Shown one piece after another: positions 1 to 12,090 of a stretch of DNA of 64,000 bases (the first letter of the stretch is position 1; the number at the start of each line of letters is the position of its first letter). The stretch spans positions 22,817,001 to 22,881,000 of the forward strand of contig JAZHRO010000019.1 in the NCBI GenBank assembly GCA_037157565.1, given 5' to 3'. Origin of the DNA: Thalassia testudinum (lineage: Eukaryota; Streptophyta; Magnoliopsida; Alismatales; Hydrocharitaceae). The notes beneath the pieces are model-generated. The model was not told where the DNA came from, did no database searches, and worked only from the letters and a program-made list of their open reading frames with translations. The position numbers and the translations under genes are program-made.

Positions 1-1088
1 CCTCCACAAGACCATCACCATCATCTCCGCCATGCCACGGCGAAGCTAAGGAGCCATTTAACTAGGGCCTTCGAGCCTGTATTCGTGTTTCAGGTCTTCG
101 TCGGTTCGCTGCTGCTGCCACCATCATCCTCGACCACGATTGACCTCCTCCCGCATCGAGACAACCTGGTGCCACTCTCAATCAACATGGCTACATCCCA
201 GGATCTACTCCAGGTCTTGGATTAAAGACCTCAAGCTGCAACTGCTACCAATTGAAGTAGACATCCACCTCCAGCTACTGCCTACTGTGTGCGAAGGAAG
301 GTGTGGGACTTTAGTCCCACATCGGTTGCTGAAGACCAGACACAGCGAGGTAAATTAATTTTCTGCTTCCATCTTACTGCCTCAATTAAAATACGGGGGT
401 GAGGTTCCCCGCCACCCCTTCACATGCACCTCGCCCGTGACACTGTGCACGTGGGCCTGGCACTGACCTAACCCGCTTAACTCGCGCACACCTCGGCTGT
501 GACCCACGCCTGCAACCCGGTCCCAGGTGCACTTAGATCCGAATTTGATTACCCGGTACTCTGCAAGGCTCTAGGAGAGCGGAACCCAGAGAGAGAGAGA
601 GCGGGGGTCAGGGGTTTTGCTTCAGAGGGTACTTAACACTTAGCAAAAATCAAGCTTCCTCCCTCTGTGTGTGAAGGAAAGCCAAGAGGAAAAGGAAGAA
701 GAACAGAAGTAAGAGAGAAAGAAAAGAAGGCTGAAGAAGAAGTACAGTGTCCTCTTGGCACTGTAGCAAGGCTGATTTAAGCTGTCTGATTAAGTACCCT
801 GTTATTTGATGAAGTGCACTATGCACCAAAGTTTACATGATTAAACTGTTCATTTATTTAGATGATTAAGTAACTATTATATGTGCATCTAAGCTAATAA
901 TTGATGATTAAAATCACCATTATTTTGTCTTAGATGACTTTTTGTCTCAAAAGATTCTTAATATACTCATGTGCTACATTGATTATTAGTTTTGAGTAAC
1001 TGTTATCATTAATTGTGCTCATTTACATTATTTATGGAGATTAGTTATTGAATTACTATTTACTTCCAATGAACGACCTCAGACTTTT
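1..1088 (+). repeat. Element B 5' LTR, left part (start outside window)
   Basis: Aligns by eye with 26484-27548 of the B 3' LTR, starting at the CCTCC / AAGACC stretch and running through the GA-rich tract near 590-720 to the CGACCTCAGAC just before element A. The last five bases, CTTTT (1084-1088), are the target-site copy made by element A. About 1.2 kb of this LTR must lie left of the window. Confidence 0.88.
1084..1088. repeat. Target-site duplication CTTTT, left copy (element A)
   Basis: CTTTT directly precedes the TGATGAG start of the element A 5' LTR and recurs directly after its 3' LTR at 14821-14825. The B 3' LTR shows the empty site with a single CTTTT at 27544-27548. Confidence 0.93.
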
Positions 1089-3846
1089 TGATGAGAGCCT
1101 CATCATGAGCCATAACTAGCTCATTTTGACCTAATAAAGAGAATAAAAGCTCCTACATGACTTAGAAGAGGGCTTAATTGGAGGAATAAGTATTCTGAGA
1201 AGAAAACATGAAATAAAGGTTAAAACTGCAATTTTACAATTGCAGTACATAAATGGGATTTCTCAGAGACAGAGCATAGGTCAAATGGTCTAAATGAGAT
1301 AAAAAGTGTGTTGAATCAATCAGAAGTGGGTTCATGTGCAATCCAGGAATTAAATGACATTTGATAACCCTAAAACAGACCCGCTTAATTCAACAAGGTT
1401 TCGGTCAAGATAAAAATCAAGTAAACCCTCTAAAATTCATGGAAAAATATCCCCTAGGGTTTAGAACATTCAAATTGGCCTTTGGAACCTAGCTTGACCT
1501 AGAATAGGGTCCTAGCTCATCAATTGACCTAATTTGGCTTTTCTCGCAAAATGTCCAGTCAAACATGGTCAACCTAAAATCCAACTTAACCATTGGATTC
1601 CTTAGGTCCAAATTAGATTTGTACCAAAATTTGGACCTAAGGGGAGGTCATCTTGACCTACTTTGCAATTTAATACACCCAATCACATTTTGGTCCCTAT
1701 CTTTTGAAAACCATCACATAAACCCCCTATCTTTCTTGCCAATCTTACAATCAAGTCCTTCCATCATTATTGGGACAGAATCCTTCTCCAGCGAGGTTGA
1801 CAGGGGGGATACGCTCAGATCCCTCAAAGATCTCCTCCCAGAATTGGAAGGGAGATTTTTTGAGGAATCCCCTTCCATCTGAGCCCAATCATGATCTCTG
1901 ATTCCTGTCCAATCTCTCGTGCGAACGCACGAAAGATTTGGATCACAACCACCTTCCTTCTCCGACGAAGGCAACGATGGCTAAAAGCTTGCCCCCCACG
2001 CACCAGAAGCCCAGCCAGCACCTGTAAAAAGACCTCCGACCCTTTGCGAAATCTCTCAGTCTTGTCTTGGCAGTAGAATCCTCCAAAATTCTTCTCTCCT
2101 CTCCCCGGCCAAGAAACCCGCAAACTCCGGCGATTAGCACTCCTTCTCGTCGCTCTGCTGCCATACCAGCAGCAGAGTCTACTTCGCCTCATCTTCCCGC
2201 GTCGCGCTGCACCAAGAGCACGTTTCCCTGACCTCCTTATCGCTGTTATCTCCCTCAGGGTAATCTTCTTTGACAACGGCACAAAGGAGCCGTCTGACTC
2301 TGCTGCCCCCTTTCTCTCCCAATAGTCCAAATAAGTTCCCCATCTTCCACTCTTTCATTTCCTCACTTTATTTCACACAATCGACCCTCGACCATCCCTG
2401 TCCACCACCACCTTCCTCATCTCCGACCACCCTCCGGCGAGACACTCCCATCGCTTCGCAGCCCCACACGTCTTGCCGACCATTGCATAACCTTCGCCTC
2501 ACCTCACTGAGCACCCTCTGCTCATCCATAGTCCCGCTACACCACCACAACAATCCCCCAAACACACCTACCCGTCCGGCCACAGAGCAACCTAGGCACT
2601 CACGCCTAGGCCGCCGCGCGGCCTGCCACAAAGCTCATCACCTTCGCCTTGACACGGCGAAGGTCCCCCGGTGATCTGATTAGGCCGCGAGGCAATTTTT
2701 GTGTCAAACAGATCTCAAGCTCCGACCGCCATTGACGGCAACTTGAGGAAGCTCGACGCTTGCTCCAGGCCTCAGGACCGCAAGATTCCAGGTGCTGCGA
2801 ATTTGGGAAGGTCTTGCGAAGGTAGCTGACCCAGCAAGTGAAGCCAACAGAGCCTGCAATTGAGGGAATTGAAGGTGCGGTCTGCTGCAGGCGCACGAGA
2901 AAAAGCAGTGGGCTTTAGTCCCACATCGGTAATTCATGACGCGCTCATATCCTTTATATTGATTTTATCATATCAGCCGGTTGCCTCCGAATGCACTTGG
3001 GATGAGGTCCCTCACCTATCTCACTGTGCCTCGTTTGCGAGTTCACCACGCGGATCTGGTGCGACCCGACCCGACCCGACCCTGTCTTGAGCACACCTCT
3101 CGCACCACCCTCACGCCAGTGTGCCTGGTCCCAAGCGCGCGATCCGATCCGTTTACCTGGCTCTGGGAGAGCGTGCTGAGAGTGGTTTACACAAAGAGAG
3201 AGAGACGCGCAGGTAGAGTGTTAGGTTTTGCTGTGCGTAGTTGTGTGCAGGACACAGGGACTTAGCCGCTGCAAGAAAGAAGGAAGGAGGCTCTGCCAAG
3301 GAAGAAAGGCAAGGCAGAAAGGAAGAAGAAACGCGGCAAGGAAGTTCTGCCAAGGAAGCAAGAGAGGGAAGGTAGAGAAGAAGAATAGAACGAAGGAAGG
3401 CAGAGAAGAAGAAGCAAGGCCAAGGAGAACAGAACTGAAGAAGAAGATAAGGGGCTGACAAAGATTCAAGAATGCAAAGGAAAAGAAAAGGAAGAAGAAA
3501 GAGAGAGGAAAGCCAGTCCTTGGTCGCAGCAGGAAAAGAAATAAAGGAAGAGAAACAGAAGCATCAAGAGAAGAAAAGGAGCTTTATTTTAAGACGTCTA
3601 ATATTGTATCAGACATCCATTTTTGTTCCCTTTGAGCAATTTCTTTTTACATCACTCTCATTGAACTAGTCATTTATTTTCATTTAAAAAAGTTGTGTTC
3701 TCAAGTTTTGGAAGTACTTAGATTGCTCCCTGTGTTCGACCTCGGATACTCTGGTTTTTGAGTTATAAATCTTTATTTGTTTTTGCGGAAAGTTCGTCTA
3801 TATTACAACGCATTAATTTTTAAAACACAATTTAGCCGCGTCAACA
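1089..3846 (+). repeat. Element A 5' LTR
   Basis: 2758 bp from TGATGAG to GCGTCAACA, matching 12091-14820. The first 17 bases contain a perfect 7-bp inverted repeat (TGATGAG, then CTCATCA). A GA-rich tract fills 3280-3560. The short ORFs across it are fortuitous: they do not persist in the 3' LTR with the same ends and resemble no protein I know. Confidence 0.93.
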
Positions 3847-3849
3847 TTT

Positions 3850-3867
3850 TGGCGCTGTTGCCGGGGA
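3850..3867 (+). other. Primer-binding site, tRNA-Asp type (element A)
   Basis: TGGCGCTGTTGCCGGGGA lies three bases after the 5' LTR. It differs by one base from TGGCGCCGTTGCCGGGGA, the complement of the plant tRNA-Asp 3' end used by Athila-type elements. Confidence 0.9.
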
Positions 3868-4584
3868 GCAACGGGCACTTCTAAAGCTTTTGATCACAAC
3901 TTTTGATCCAATATTTGACCTAATTCCTCTCTTGTATTGTGGTTGTCTCAGGGAAAGCAGAGAAAGGAAGAGCAGCTGCACAATAGACACTCCAAGGAAC
4001 AGGTAATTTTCATTAGCCCTCTCTCTTAACTCCCTCAAAGTCTGAAAAGGAACAAAAGAAGAATCAACTTAGGTCTACCTGTTTCATACTTAGTAATTCA
4101 TCAAAGTTGCTTGATTTTCATTTCAACACATTTTTAACTGCTCATCCAACTAAGGTAACTGGGGCTAAAACTTTCTTGATTGAGCCCTAGATACTAAATT
4201 TTGAGGCAACTAAATTGGACCAACTAGAGCCAATTTAAGGATTGAAAAGCTAGGGTTTTTAGAGACACATCTTCTCTTAAAAAAAGAAAAAAAAAGTTTT
4301 TCCAAAAAGAGGTGTGCCTAAACCTTGTTTGAAAAGATCTATACAAGAGGAACCCTAAGCAAATCAGGCTTTTAAATCCATTTGAACCTTAAAAGAAAGG
4401 ACCCAAAAGCTCTCAAGGAACAAGAGGTGAAGTTGATCCCTTGGGTCAACCAACCTTAAAATTAGGTCACTTTTTCACTCAAAAGACCTAAAAGTTCAAG
4501 TGGAACCTTAAGCACCTTGATCTTAAAGTAAAAAAGGTAGACTTAAGAGGTCAAGGTCCCCATTTTGGTCTACCTGGAACTGCA
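3868..4584 (+). other. Element A untranslated leader
   Basis: No ORF is supported here. The stretch is rich in short A runs and AGGTC/GACCT words. Its place between primer site and gag makes it leader RNA. Confidence 0.75.
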
Positions 4585-4800
4585 GTGATAAGAGAGGTCG
4601 GGTGGGGGAAACCCTGTAATTCGTGGGGACGCTCTACAGTGTAGGGGTCTTTGCGGGACTCTCCCTCTCTGGCTGCCCAGGTACTTCTCAAGTGGACGAC
4701 CTTTCTGATTGAGGGGTATCATCCGCCCCGAACCTCTATAGTCACCCAACAATTTTTGGGTGTCTCGATTGGGTCCAGCACCTTCTAATCTCATCACATC
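4585..4800 (+). promoter_or_regulatory. Leader block conserved between elements A and B
   Basis: This stretch, starting near AAGAGAGGTCGGGTGGGGGA and including GGGGACGCTC, GGGGTCTTTGCGGG and TTGGGTCCA, recurs with scattered substitutions at 15838-16047 in element B, whose neighbouring ORF is unrelated. Conservation of non-coding leader between a coding and a non-coding element suggests a cis-acting RNA role such as packaging or dimerisation. That role is inferred. Confidence 0.6.
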
Positions 4801-4809
4801 CTTCGGTGC

Positions 4810-6533
4810 ATGTTCGGTAGGAGGTCCTTAGGACCATCCTTAAGACCTCCTTTAGAAATTCACTCTCGTCGAGGCCAAGCCTCGACACCCTTGTTTATGC
4901 AACAACCCCACCACATAAATCTTTCATCTGATTCAGAACCAAGTTCTCCTTCTTCTCCCATCATGGCACAACCCATTGAAGAGGAGAACAACCTTGAGCA
5001 CCAACTTCAACGCCTGAATGATCTCTTTCAAAACTTTGTAAACCCACCGCAGCGACCTATGATGCGAGATCACTATAATCCCGCTGCGGTAGTGATCGAA
5101 CCTCGTGTCCGAATCCCGATTGGAGGTCCTGATTCTAAACTAAAGCCCAATATGATTCATGCCATACCAAAGTTTCATGGGCTTAACTCTGAGGATCCAT
5201 TCTAACACATTAAACAACTCAAGATCTAGCCCAGACCTTCGGGTCAGATCCACAAAATCGGGATATCCTATTCATGAAAATGTTTTCGTTCTCCCTCTTG
5301 GACAAGGCTGCCCATTGGTATTAAACTCAGACCCGTCCGATCAACACATGGGAGGAACTTCAGTCCGAATTTTTGAAAAGATTCTTCCCCGTTGGCCGAA
5401 CGAATGCCTTGCGTCACCAGACCACTCATTTCACTCAACAACCGGGAGAACCTCTTCACGAAGCATGGGACTGATTCTTAGATCTCATGGAAAGTGCCCC
5501 CATCACAGAGTTCCTAAATGGGAACAAGTCTAATCTTTTTACCAGGGACTCCGTGAAGACATTTGATTATTCGTCAATGCAATGTGCGGAGGAAACATCA
5601 TGGGTCAACATGAGGACACGGTGTGGGAGATTCTCGAAAACATGTGCGAGAACTCCATAAATAATGACTCCATGGGCTTATTCGATAGGACAAATGCCCA
5701 CGCATCGACGAATCTGAGAGGGACACATGAGATGCAGGACCTATCCACTTCCGTCGACTTGGAACTGATGGCCAGTCGGTTGGACAAGGTTTCTATCATA
5801 GAAAAGAAGGTGGACGAGCTAACTCGACATTTGTAGCAAGCCACCTCTGCGCAAAACTCTTTTGCACGACCACCTCTGGCGAGGAAAACTGTGCAAAACA
5901 TCTACCACCAATCCGCTAAGGGGATGGCCCAAATCCACCCCCGTCTGCCTCTTGGACCGGAGTGACCTTCGATCCATTCTACTCGAGTTGGGGAAACTCT
6001 GAACCCTCTTATTCTAACTTTCCTGAGGTTCCTAAGAACTACGAGGACCTCAACGCCATCCAGAATGACCCATTCTCCAATACCTACAACCCTGGATGGC
6101 GAAATCATCCTAACTTTCAGTGGATGGGAAATTCTCAGACTCAAAGACCACCATATCAACCCTGTCCACAAGCCCCTCATCCATATCAGCCGCCTCAGCC
6201 TCGGCCCAATCCCACCTACCAATCCGGGCCAAACCAGGATCAAATGATTCTTATCCTTCAAGCACTGGCTGACATTCAAAAGACAAATGCGGCAATGCAA
6301 AAACAGCACAAGGACGAGATCACAGAGGTTCGCAACCAACTAGCCCAGATGGCAAATTCCCGCCAACCTGGCACCCTTCCTTCGCAACCTCTGCCAAACC
6401 CAAATAACGTGCCAACCCAGAGGCGCGTTATGAATCCAAATTCAGGCCACACACATTTGATTTATCAGGCCCCTGCTGCTCCATCACCAGACAGGATGGA
6501 AGCTTCGACATCTTATGCAGGATTTCAGTAGCA
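4810..6533 (+). pseudogene. gag: Element A gag (Athila-type), broken
   Basis: Would encode the capsid-type Gag polyprotein that forms the virus-like particle. The ORF opens at the ATG at 4810 and reads through a Ser/Pro/Glu-rich start to the Athila signature IPKFHGLNSEDPF, where a TAA stops it at 5203. From about 5205 to 5580 the capsid region is scattered over frames with several stops. Recognisable Gag returns at 5582-5836 (MCENSINNDSM, then a segment ending DKVSIIEKKVDELTRHL). The Pro/Gln-rich C-terminal part is open at 5962-6531 in the original frame, with NPGWRNHPNF and a run of PYQP units. I see no CCHC zinc knuckle. The Gag fragments of element E on the other strand match closely, including CENSINNDSM against SENSINYASM and NPGWRNHPNF against NSGWRNHLNL. 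Confidence 0.88.
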
Positions 6534-7409
6534 GCCACCCCTCTTACCAAACCCAAACCAAAACCACGCCAGATTAAACTCTGTAACAACACGTAGTGGT
6601 AAAACAACCCAAGATCGACATTATCTGAACCACTCCAAGCCTGGTAGTAGCCAAGACCCTAGGATAGTTATCCAAGATACCACTGCCCCAGATCAAGAAC
6701 CTGGACCTATTCTAGAGAAACCAACTAGGATCCCATTTCCTGAGGCCTTGACCAAAGGAAAAAGGATAACCAAACCCGTGGCCCCTGAGGAGGATCTGGT
6801 CAAGCTCTTTGAACAAGTCCAGATAAGCATCCCCTTGATGGATGCAATTCGCCACGTACCGGCTTATGCAAGATTCTTGAAAGAGGTATGCACACCTAAA
6901 CGTAAGCCGCGAACCAAGGATGGGAATCCGATCGTACTGTCAGAGCAAGCCAACTCTGTCATCTTGAGTAAACTCCCACCCAAGGCTAATGACCTAGGAG
7001 CTCCCCTGATTTCTTGTAAGATTGGTGAAACCCAATAGCCTTACTAGATCTAGGTGCCCCCATAAATTTAATACCTACATCCCCCCTTGACCACCTTGAA
7101 GAATCTGAACTTAAACCAACTGAGGTGACGTTGCAGTTAGCCGATCGATCCATCAAGTCACCTAAAGGAATACTCGAGGATGTCATTGTTAGGGTACGGG
7201 ATTTCTACTTCCCGGTGGACTTCATAGTACTGGACATGGATGCACCTGAGAACCCAAGGGACACACCAATCATATTAGGGAGACCCTTTTTAGCCACTGC
7301 TAGGGCCAACATAAACTGCGAAGAGGGCCAAATAGAATTAAAATTTAGGAATCAAACCCATAAGATTGACATTTTTAAGGCCCAACAAGGGATTAATTGC
7401 AGGTTATAG
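6534..7409 (+). pseudogene. pol: Element A gag-pol junction and aspartic protease
   Basis: The part at 6748-7038 carries a conserved Athila segment (IPLMDAIRHVPAYARFLKEVCT) that recurs in element E as IIPLLDAIKHILAYAKFLKDL. It ends in TAG at 7036 where the frame changes by one base. The protease follows in the next frame: A-L-L-D-L-G-A-P at 7038-7061 holds the catalytic Asp (7047-7049), with DLGA in place of the retroviral DSGA as is usual in this lineage. The second half, with GILEDVIVRV, FYFPVDFIVLDMD and PIILGRPFLATARANI, is open at 7125-7409. The enzyme would cut Gag-Pol into its parts. The frame change and the TAG prevent synthesis as one polyprotein. Confidence 0.87.
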
Positions 7410-8620
7410 AGCAAATATGTGATATCAGAGCCATGGTTGATGAATTGCATACAGAGGACAACCTGATTATCCCTGATCAACCACTAGAAAATCAAAACCC
7501 GCCAACAAAGGAGTGCGAACATGATCTAGACACACCTATGACTCCGACCCTTATTCCTGATACAAACCCCGAACCACCCACTGCTACTGACAATCCTGTC
7601 ATGGAACTCAAGCCCCTTCTCGAGCATCTGAAGTACGTCTTTTTGGATTCCAATCAGACATTTCCTGTGATTATCAACTCTCGACTCACACCTGACCAGG
7701 AACTCCGTTTGATTACTGTTCTCCAGCAACATCGTAGAGGCATTGGATGGACTCTCGATGATTTGACTGGCATAAGCCCTTCATACTACACACGTCGAAT
7801 TTACACAGAAGAAGGTGCATGACCTTCAAGAGAAATGCAAAGACGCTTAAACCCTAACCTACAGGAGGTCGTGAAAAAGGAGATCATAAAGTGGTTAGAT
7901 GCAGGGATCATCTACCCGATCTTCGACAGTCGTTGGGTGAGTCCAATACAAGTGGTGCCTGAAAAGGCAGGACTTACCATCATCACGACTGAAACTGGAG
8001 AAGTCATTCCTACCCGAATAGCTAACTCGAGGAGAGTCTGCATTGATTACAGAAGACTCAATTCCTCCATGAAGAAGGATCATTTCCCACTACCGTTTAT
8101 TGATCAGATCCTCGAGAAACTAACGGGAAATAGGTTCTTCTGCTTTCTTGACAGGTACTCCGGTTACAACCAAGTGGCAATCCATCCAGAGGACCAAGAA
8201 AAGACCACATTCACCTGCCCCTTCGAGACGTACGCATTTCGAAGGATGCCTTTCGGTCTCTGCAATGTACCTGCAACTTTTCAACGATGCATGCTTGCCA
8301 TATTCTCAGATATGGTAGGTGAATATCTGGAAGTCTTCATGGATGACTTTTCAATTTTTGGAGCATCATTTGACGATTGCCTCCAACACTTGGTCCAAAT
8401 ACTCAGGTAGTGCATCAATGTGAATTTGGTTCTTTCCTGGGAAAAGAGCCATTTCATGGTGCCCGAGGGAATTGTCCTGGGACATTTAATCTCGGAGAAA
8501 GGCATCCAAGTGGATCGAGCTAAGGTTAACCTGATTTCCAGGCTCCCTATGCCTAGCTCGATTAAGGACATCCGATCTTTTTTGGGGCACGTCGATTTTT
8601 ACCGCTGATTTATCCCTGAT
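7410..8620 (+). pseudogene. pol: Element A reverse transcriptase
   Basis: Would copy element RNA into DNA. After a linker ending LKYVFLDSNQTFPVI (7397-7822) the polymerase core is open at 7835-8410: VCIDYRRLN, the palm motif FLDRYSGYNQV with catalytic Asp at 8150-8152, FRRMPFGLCNVPATFQR, and FMDD at 8336-8347 with the two catalytic Asp residues. A TAG at 8408 and a TGA at 8606 interrupt the frame. The TGA falls in HVDFYR-stop-FIPDFSK, where the family has Arg, so it fits CGA to TGA. All catalytic residues are present, so loss is by stop codons only. Residue spacing is that of Athila-type enzymes. Confidence 0.93.
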
Positions 8621-9361
8621 TTTTCAAAAATCGCACGCCCCCTGACCACTCTTCTCTCCAAGGATGTGCCTTTCGAAATTTCCAAGGAATGCACTCAAGC
8701 ATTTGAGATCCTACGTGACCGAGTCACCCTAGCCCCGATCTTACAGTCCCCTGATTGGTCTCAATCCTTTGAGATCATGTGTGATGCATATGACTTCACT
8801 GTAGGAGCGATTTTGGGGCAGAAAATTGATGGGAAACCTGTGGTCATTTACTATGCCAGCAAAACTCTGGATGAGGCTCAGCGTAACTATATGGTTACTG
8901 AGAAAGAGCTGCTAGTTGTAGCATTTGCCCTAGAAAAATTCAGATCATACCTTTTGGGTTCCCGTGTTATCATATACTCGGATCACACAGCTGTGAGGCA
9001 TCTCCTTGCAAAGAAGGACGCGAAACCTCGATTAATCCGATGGATCTTGCTGTTGCAAGAATTTGACCTTGAGATTCGCGACAAAGCGGGAAAGCAAAAT
9101 GTGGTAGCTGATCACTTTTCCCGTCTTCCTTCTGAAATAATTGACCCTTCCGGACCCATCACAGAACATTTTCCTGATGAGCATCTCCTGACTATCAGTA
9201 CAGGTATTCCATGGTTCACAGATATAGTAAATTACCTGGCATCACATCAGATTTCGTCCGATTGGCCGAAGGCCAAGAAGGACAAATTGCGTTCTGATGC
9301 CAAGTATTACCTATGGGAAGACCCGTATCTATTCCGCATTGGTGCTAATCAGATAATTTGA
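8621..9361 (+). pseudogene. pol: Element A RNase H domain
   Basis: Would degrade the RNA strand of the RNA-DNA hybrid. It is the longest open stretch of pol (8666-9361, 231 codons). The active-site acidic residues can be read in order: Asp in CDAYDFTVGA (about 8783), Glu in TEKELLVVAFALEKFRSYL, Asp in IYSDHTAVRHLL, and Asp in VVADHFSRL. It ends in TGA at 9359 within NQII-stop-QCVAE, where Arg is expected, again fitting CGA to TGA. It continues the frame of the reverse transcriptase. Confidence 0.92.
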
Positions 9362-10500
9362 CAGTGTGTCGCGGAAGTGGAAATCAAAGACATACTCTCA
9401 TTTTGCCATGACTAGACATGCGGTGGACATTTTTCAGGACATAAAACCGCATCAAAAGTCCTCCAGTGTGGCTTTTACTGGCCCACAATTTTTAAGGATG
9501 CATACGATCACTGTAAGGCATGTTCCCATTGCCAGACTTTGGGCAACATGAGCCATTGAGACATGATGCCTCTACAGCTGATCTTGGTATGCGAATTTTT
9601 GATATATGGGGGATTGATTTTATGGGACCCTTCCCGATCTCGGATGGCTTCAAATACATCTTACTCGCAGTTAACTACATGTCCAAGTGGATAGAAGCCA
9701 TTCCGACCTGAACCAACAATCATAAAGTTGTTATCAAATTCATTCATCAAAACATTTTCTCAAGGTTCGAGATTCCACGAGCAATAATTTCCGATGGAGG
9801 GACCCATTTCACAAATGCACAGTTCAAGTCACTAATGAAAAAATATGGGGTGTCACACCAAATCTCTACTCCTTACCACCCCCAAACTAATGGTCTAGCT
9901 GAGCTATTAAATTGAGAGATCAAGAAAATCCTTCAGGTTACTGTTCGACCTGACAGAAAAGATTGGTCTTCTCGGCTTCCGGAAGCATTGTGGGCCTATA
10001 GGACCGCCCACAAGACCCAATTAGGAATGTCTCCCTTCAGACTAGTGTATGGGAAGGCATGTCACCTCCCTGTCGAATTGGAGCATAAAGCCTATTGGGC
10101 AATACGGAATTGTAATTTAGATCTTTCTAAGGCTGGAACCCACAGAAGACTTCAAATAAGAGAGATCGATGAATTACGCCATGACGCGTATGAGAACTCG
10201 CAAATTTACAAAGAACGGGTTAAAGCTTTTCATGACAAAAACATTTCTAGAAAGATCTTTCATCCTGGTCAAAAGGTTTTACTCTTTGATGCCCGACTCA
10301 AATTATTCCCAGGAAAGCTACGATCCAAGTGGGTCGGACCCTACCTAGTCCGACAAATCTTTGGAAATGGAGCCATTGAAAGCAGCCCACTCAGCCACGA
10401 TTCCGAACCCTTTATTGTGAACGGTCAAAGACTCAAACAGTTCATTGACATGACCGATACAAATTTGGCTGAGTCATCCTTTACCCTCCATTCCTCTTGA
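9362..10500 (+). pseudogene. pol: Element A integrase
   Basis: Would insert the DNA copy into the chromosome. The HHCC zinc-binding region lies at about 9405-9545, where the frame slips. The catalytic core gives [12 protein letters not shown] (first Asp, about 9600-9632), IISDGGTHF (second Asp, about 9787-9811) and NGLAELLN-stop-EIKKIL (Glu, about 9890-9925). Stops at 9709 (IPT-stop-TNN) and 9913 (LLN-stop-EIK) both sit where the family has Arg and read TGA. The C-terminal part is open at 9988-10500 and includes WAYRTAHKT, RLVYGKACHLPVELEHKAYWAI and KWVGPYLV. It ends at TGA 10498-10500. Confidence 0.92.
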
Positions 10501-11444
10501 GCTCATTGCGTCCAGCCGATGGCATAAAACTCAGTGCTTAACGGGAGGCAACCTGTCATTCTTTGAAAAACCCGAAACCTTTTCTGACATTTCTACATGG
10601 AATTCATATTGCACTTTAGGGTTCATCCATTAGAACAGCCGACTTCACCTCAGGTACCCCTACCTGAGATTAGAAATCGTTCGCAACAAGTCACTTCGAC
10701 CCGTTCACTCACCACACACCTGTCCTAATGCATGAACTAAGCTAAAATCGAACCCACCTAATTTACAATGGGGACATTACAAATCTTAGGCATAGGGGGG
10801 GTATGAAAGTGCAAAATGTCAGGAAAATTCATATCAAGAAAGGGTTTCGGAAAAAAAAAAAGAGAGACTGAAGGAGGGGAGAAACAATTCAGGGTCATAC
10901 AAAATGAGAAAAGAAAAAAAGTAAAATGTCAAAAAAGGAGCATAAAATGAAAAAGAAAAAGAAATAGTCATTAGTAAAAAATTAGGGGATTAACGGAAGT
11001 TCTAGACCAGATCAAGAAAAGAGAAAAAAAAGTGCTAAGGTGACATAACAAAGAGATTAGTGGGAATGCTGATTTTAGGCCTCTTGGGCTAGATTCTTTA
11101 GCTTAAAAATTCACGTATCCGCTAAAATCTGGATAATCCTCAAGAGGTTGGGGAAAATGCGAAGCTTAAGTATTAGGTCTAAGGCTTAGGAAGTATTCGG
11201 CCTCGTTAACTGACCTTCGGTTTGCGGGATTCGGTAACCTAAGCACCCCAAATTCACACATAGTCTGGTTCAGTGCACATAAATATCCAAATCAAGCAAA
11301 AGTGTTTAATGTTCTGCAAAAGTCACCTAGATTAGGAGCGACCGATCAACACAAGTTGATTTGGACGAGTTCCTGACGTAGAGAGGTGGGAAATTCCCTT
11401 CGAAGATGCGTAACAACATATCATCTCCTTGGTGCTTATCTCTT

Positions 11445-11462
11445 AGGATATTTAAATATCCT
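11445..11462. repeat. 18-bp palindrome AGGATATTTAAATATCCT
   Basis: A perfect inverted repeat upstream of the CCATGGGC tandem repeats. Element B keeps it at 24669-24686 with one mismatch, which argues for a conserved cis role in this family. Confidence 0.75.
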
Positions 11463-11498
11463 ATTGGGGGCATGTAAGCACTCTACTGGTTCAGATAC

Positions 11499-11650
11499 CA
11501 TGGGCAGCATTATCACGAAATGTCGATCGCCAGGGTTTGAATTCGGCCACGGAACGCCATGGGCGGGATTTTCTCGAAATCTCGAAAGCCAGGGTTCTGG
11601 GTGTTGCCATGGGCGAGATTATCTTGAAATCTCGATAGCCAAGGACCCTT
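11499..11650 (+). repeat. Three tandem CCATGGGC-headed repeats in element A 3' region
   Basis: Units begin CCATGGGC at about 11499, 11559 and 11609 and continue with ATT, TC, GAAATCTCGA and GCCAGGG words, at 50 to 60 bp spacing. Element B has the same array at about 24722-24875. I know of no function for them. Confidence 0.75.
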
Positions 11651-12090
11651 GAGGAATGATGACGGGGACGAGGAATCCGATACAGACCGTGTTGAGAAGC
11701 TAATCCGAAGCTCGAAATAAAAAGAAAAGAGAGAGAAAGGCTCTCCAAACAAATAAATCTTCTATCTCTCTCTTACAAAAACGCACTGCAAACTGAACCT
11801 AGGCTAAAAATGTCTCAAGCACGGGTGCTTTAACCGTGGAGTCCAACAAACCCTAGGTTAGTTTCTGCGGGCCTTAAAAACCTTTGCAGAGTACTGAGGC
11901 TAAAGCGGGTCAGGTCCGAATTTTGGTTGGTACTTGAGTACCTTTAGGCTTATTGTCGGCATTCTAACCTAATCACAAAAGAAAAAAGAGAAGCACTTAT
12001 CATTATTGATGACAGACACTCAGGGTCTAGAATAGAAGTTAAAACCTTGAAATTTTGCTAAGGGACTAGTAAAAGCTAGGCATGGGGGTA

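Larger units (their letters stand above)
10501..12090 (+). other. Element A 3' untranslated region with repeats and polypurine tract
   Basis: No gene. In order it holds TTAACGGGAGGCAACCTGTC (10538-10557), an internal polypurine-like copy ending GGGGGGGTATGA (about 10787-10806), an A-rich stretch, a perfect 18-bp palindrome at 11445-11462, three imperfect tandem repeats at about 11499-11650, and the likely polypurine tract GGCATGGGGGTA ending at 12090. All but the A-rich stretch have counterparts in element B. Confidence 0.8.

Noticed and set aside
1824..2330. 168-codon minus-strand ORF in the A 5' LTR
   Set aside because: Broken differently in the 3' LTR, Arg-rich by composition, and no known domain.
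10501..12090. Envelope-like ORF of Athila elements
   Set aside because: No ORF above 90 codons and no transmembrane-type segment; the stretch is untranslated repeats.
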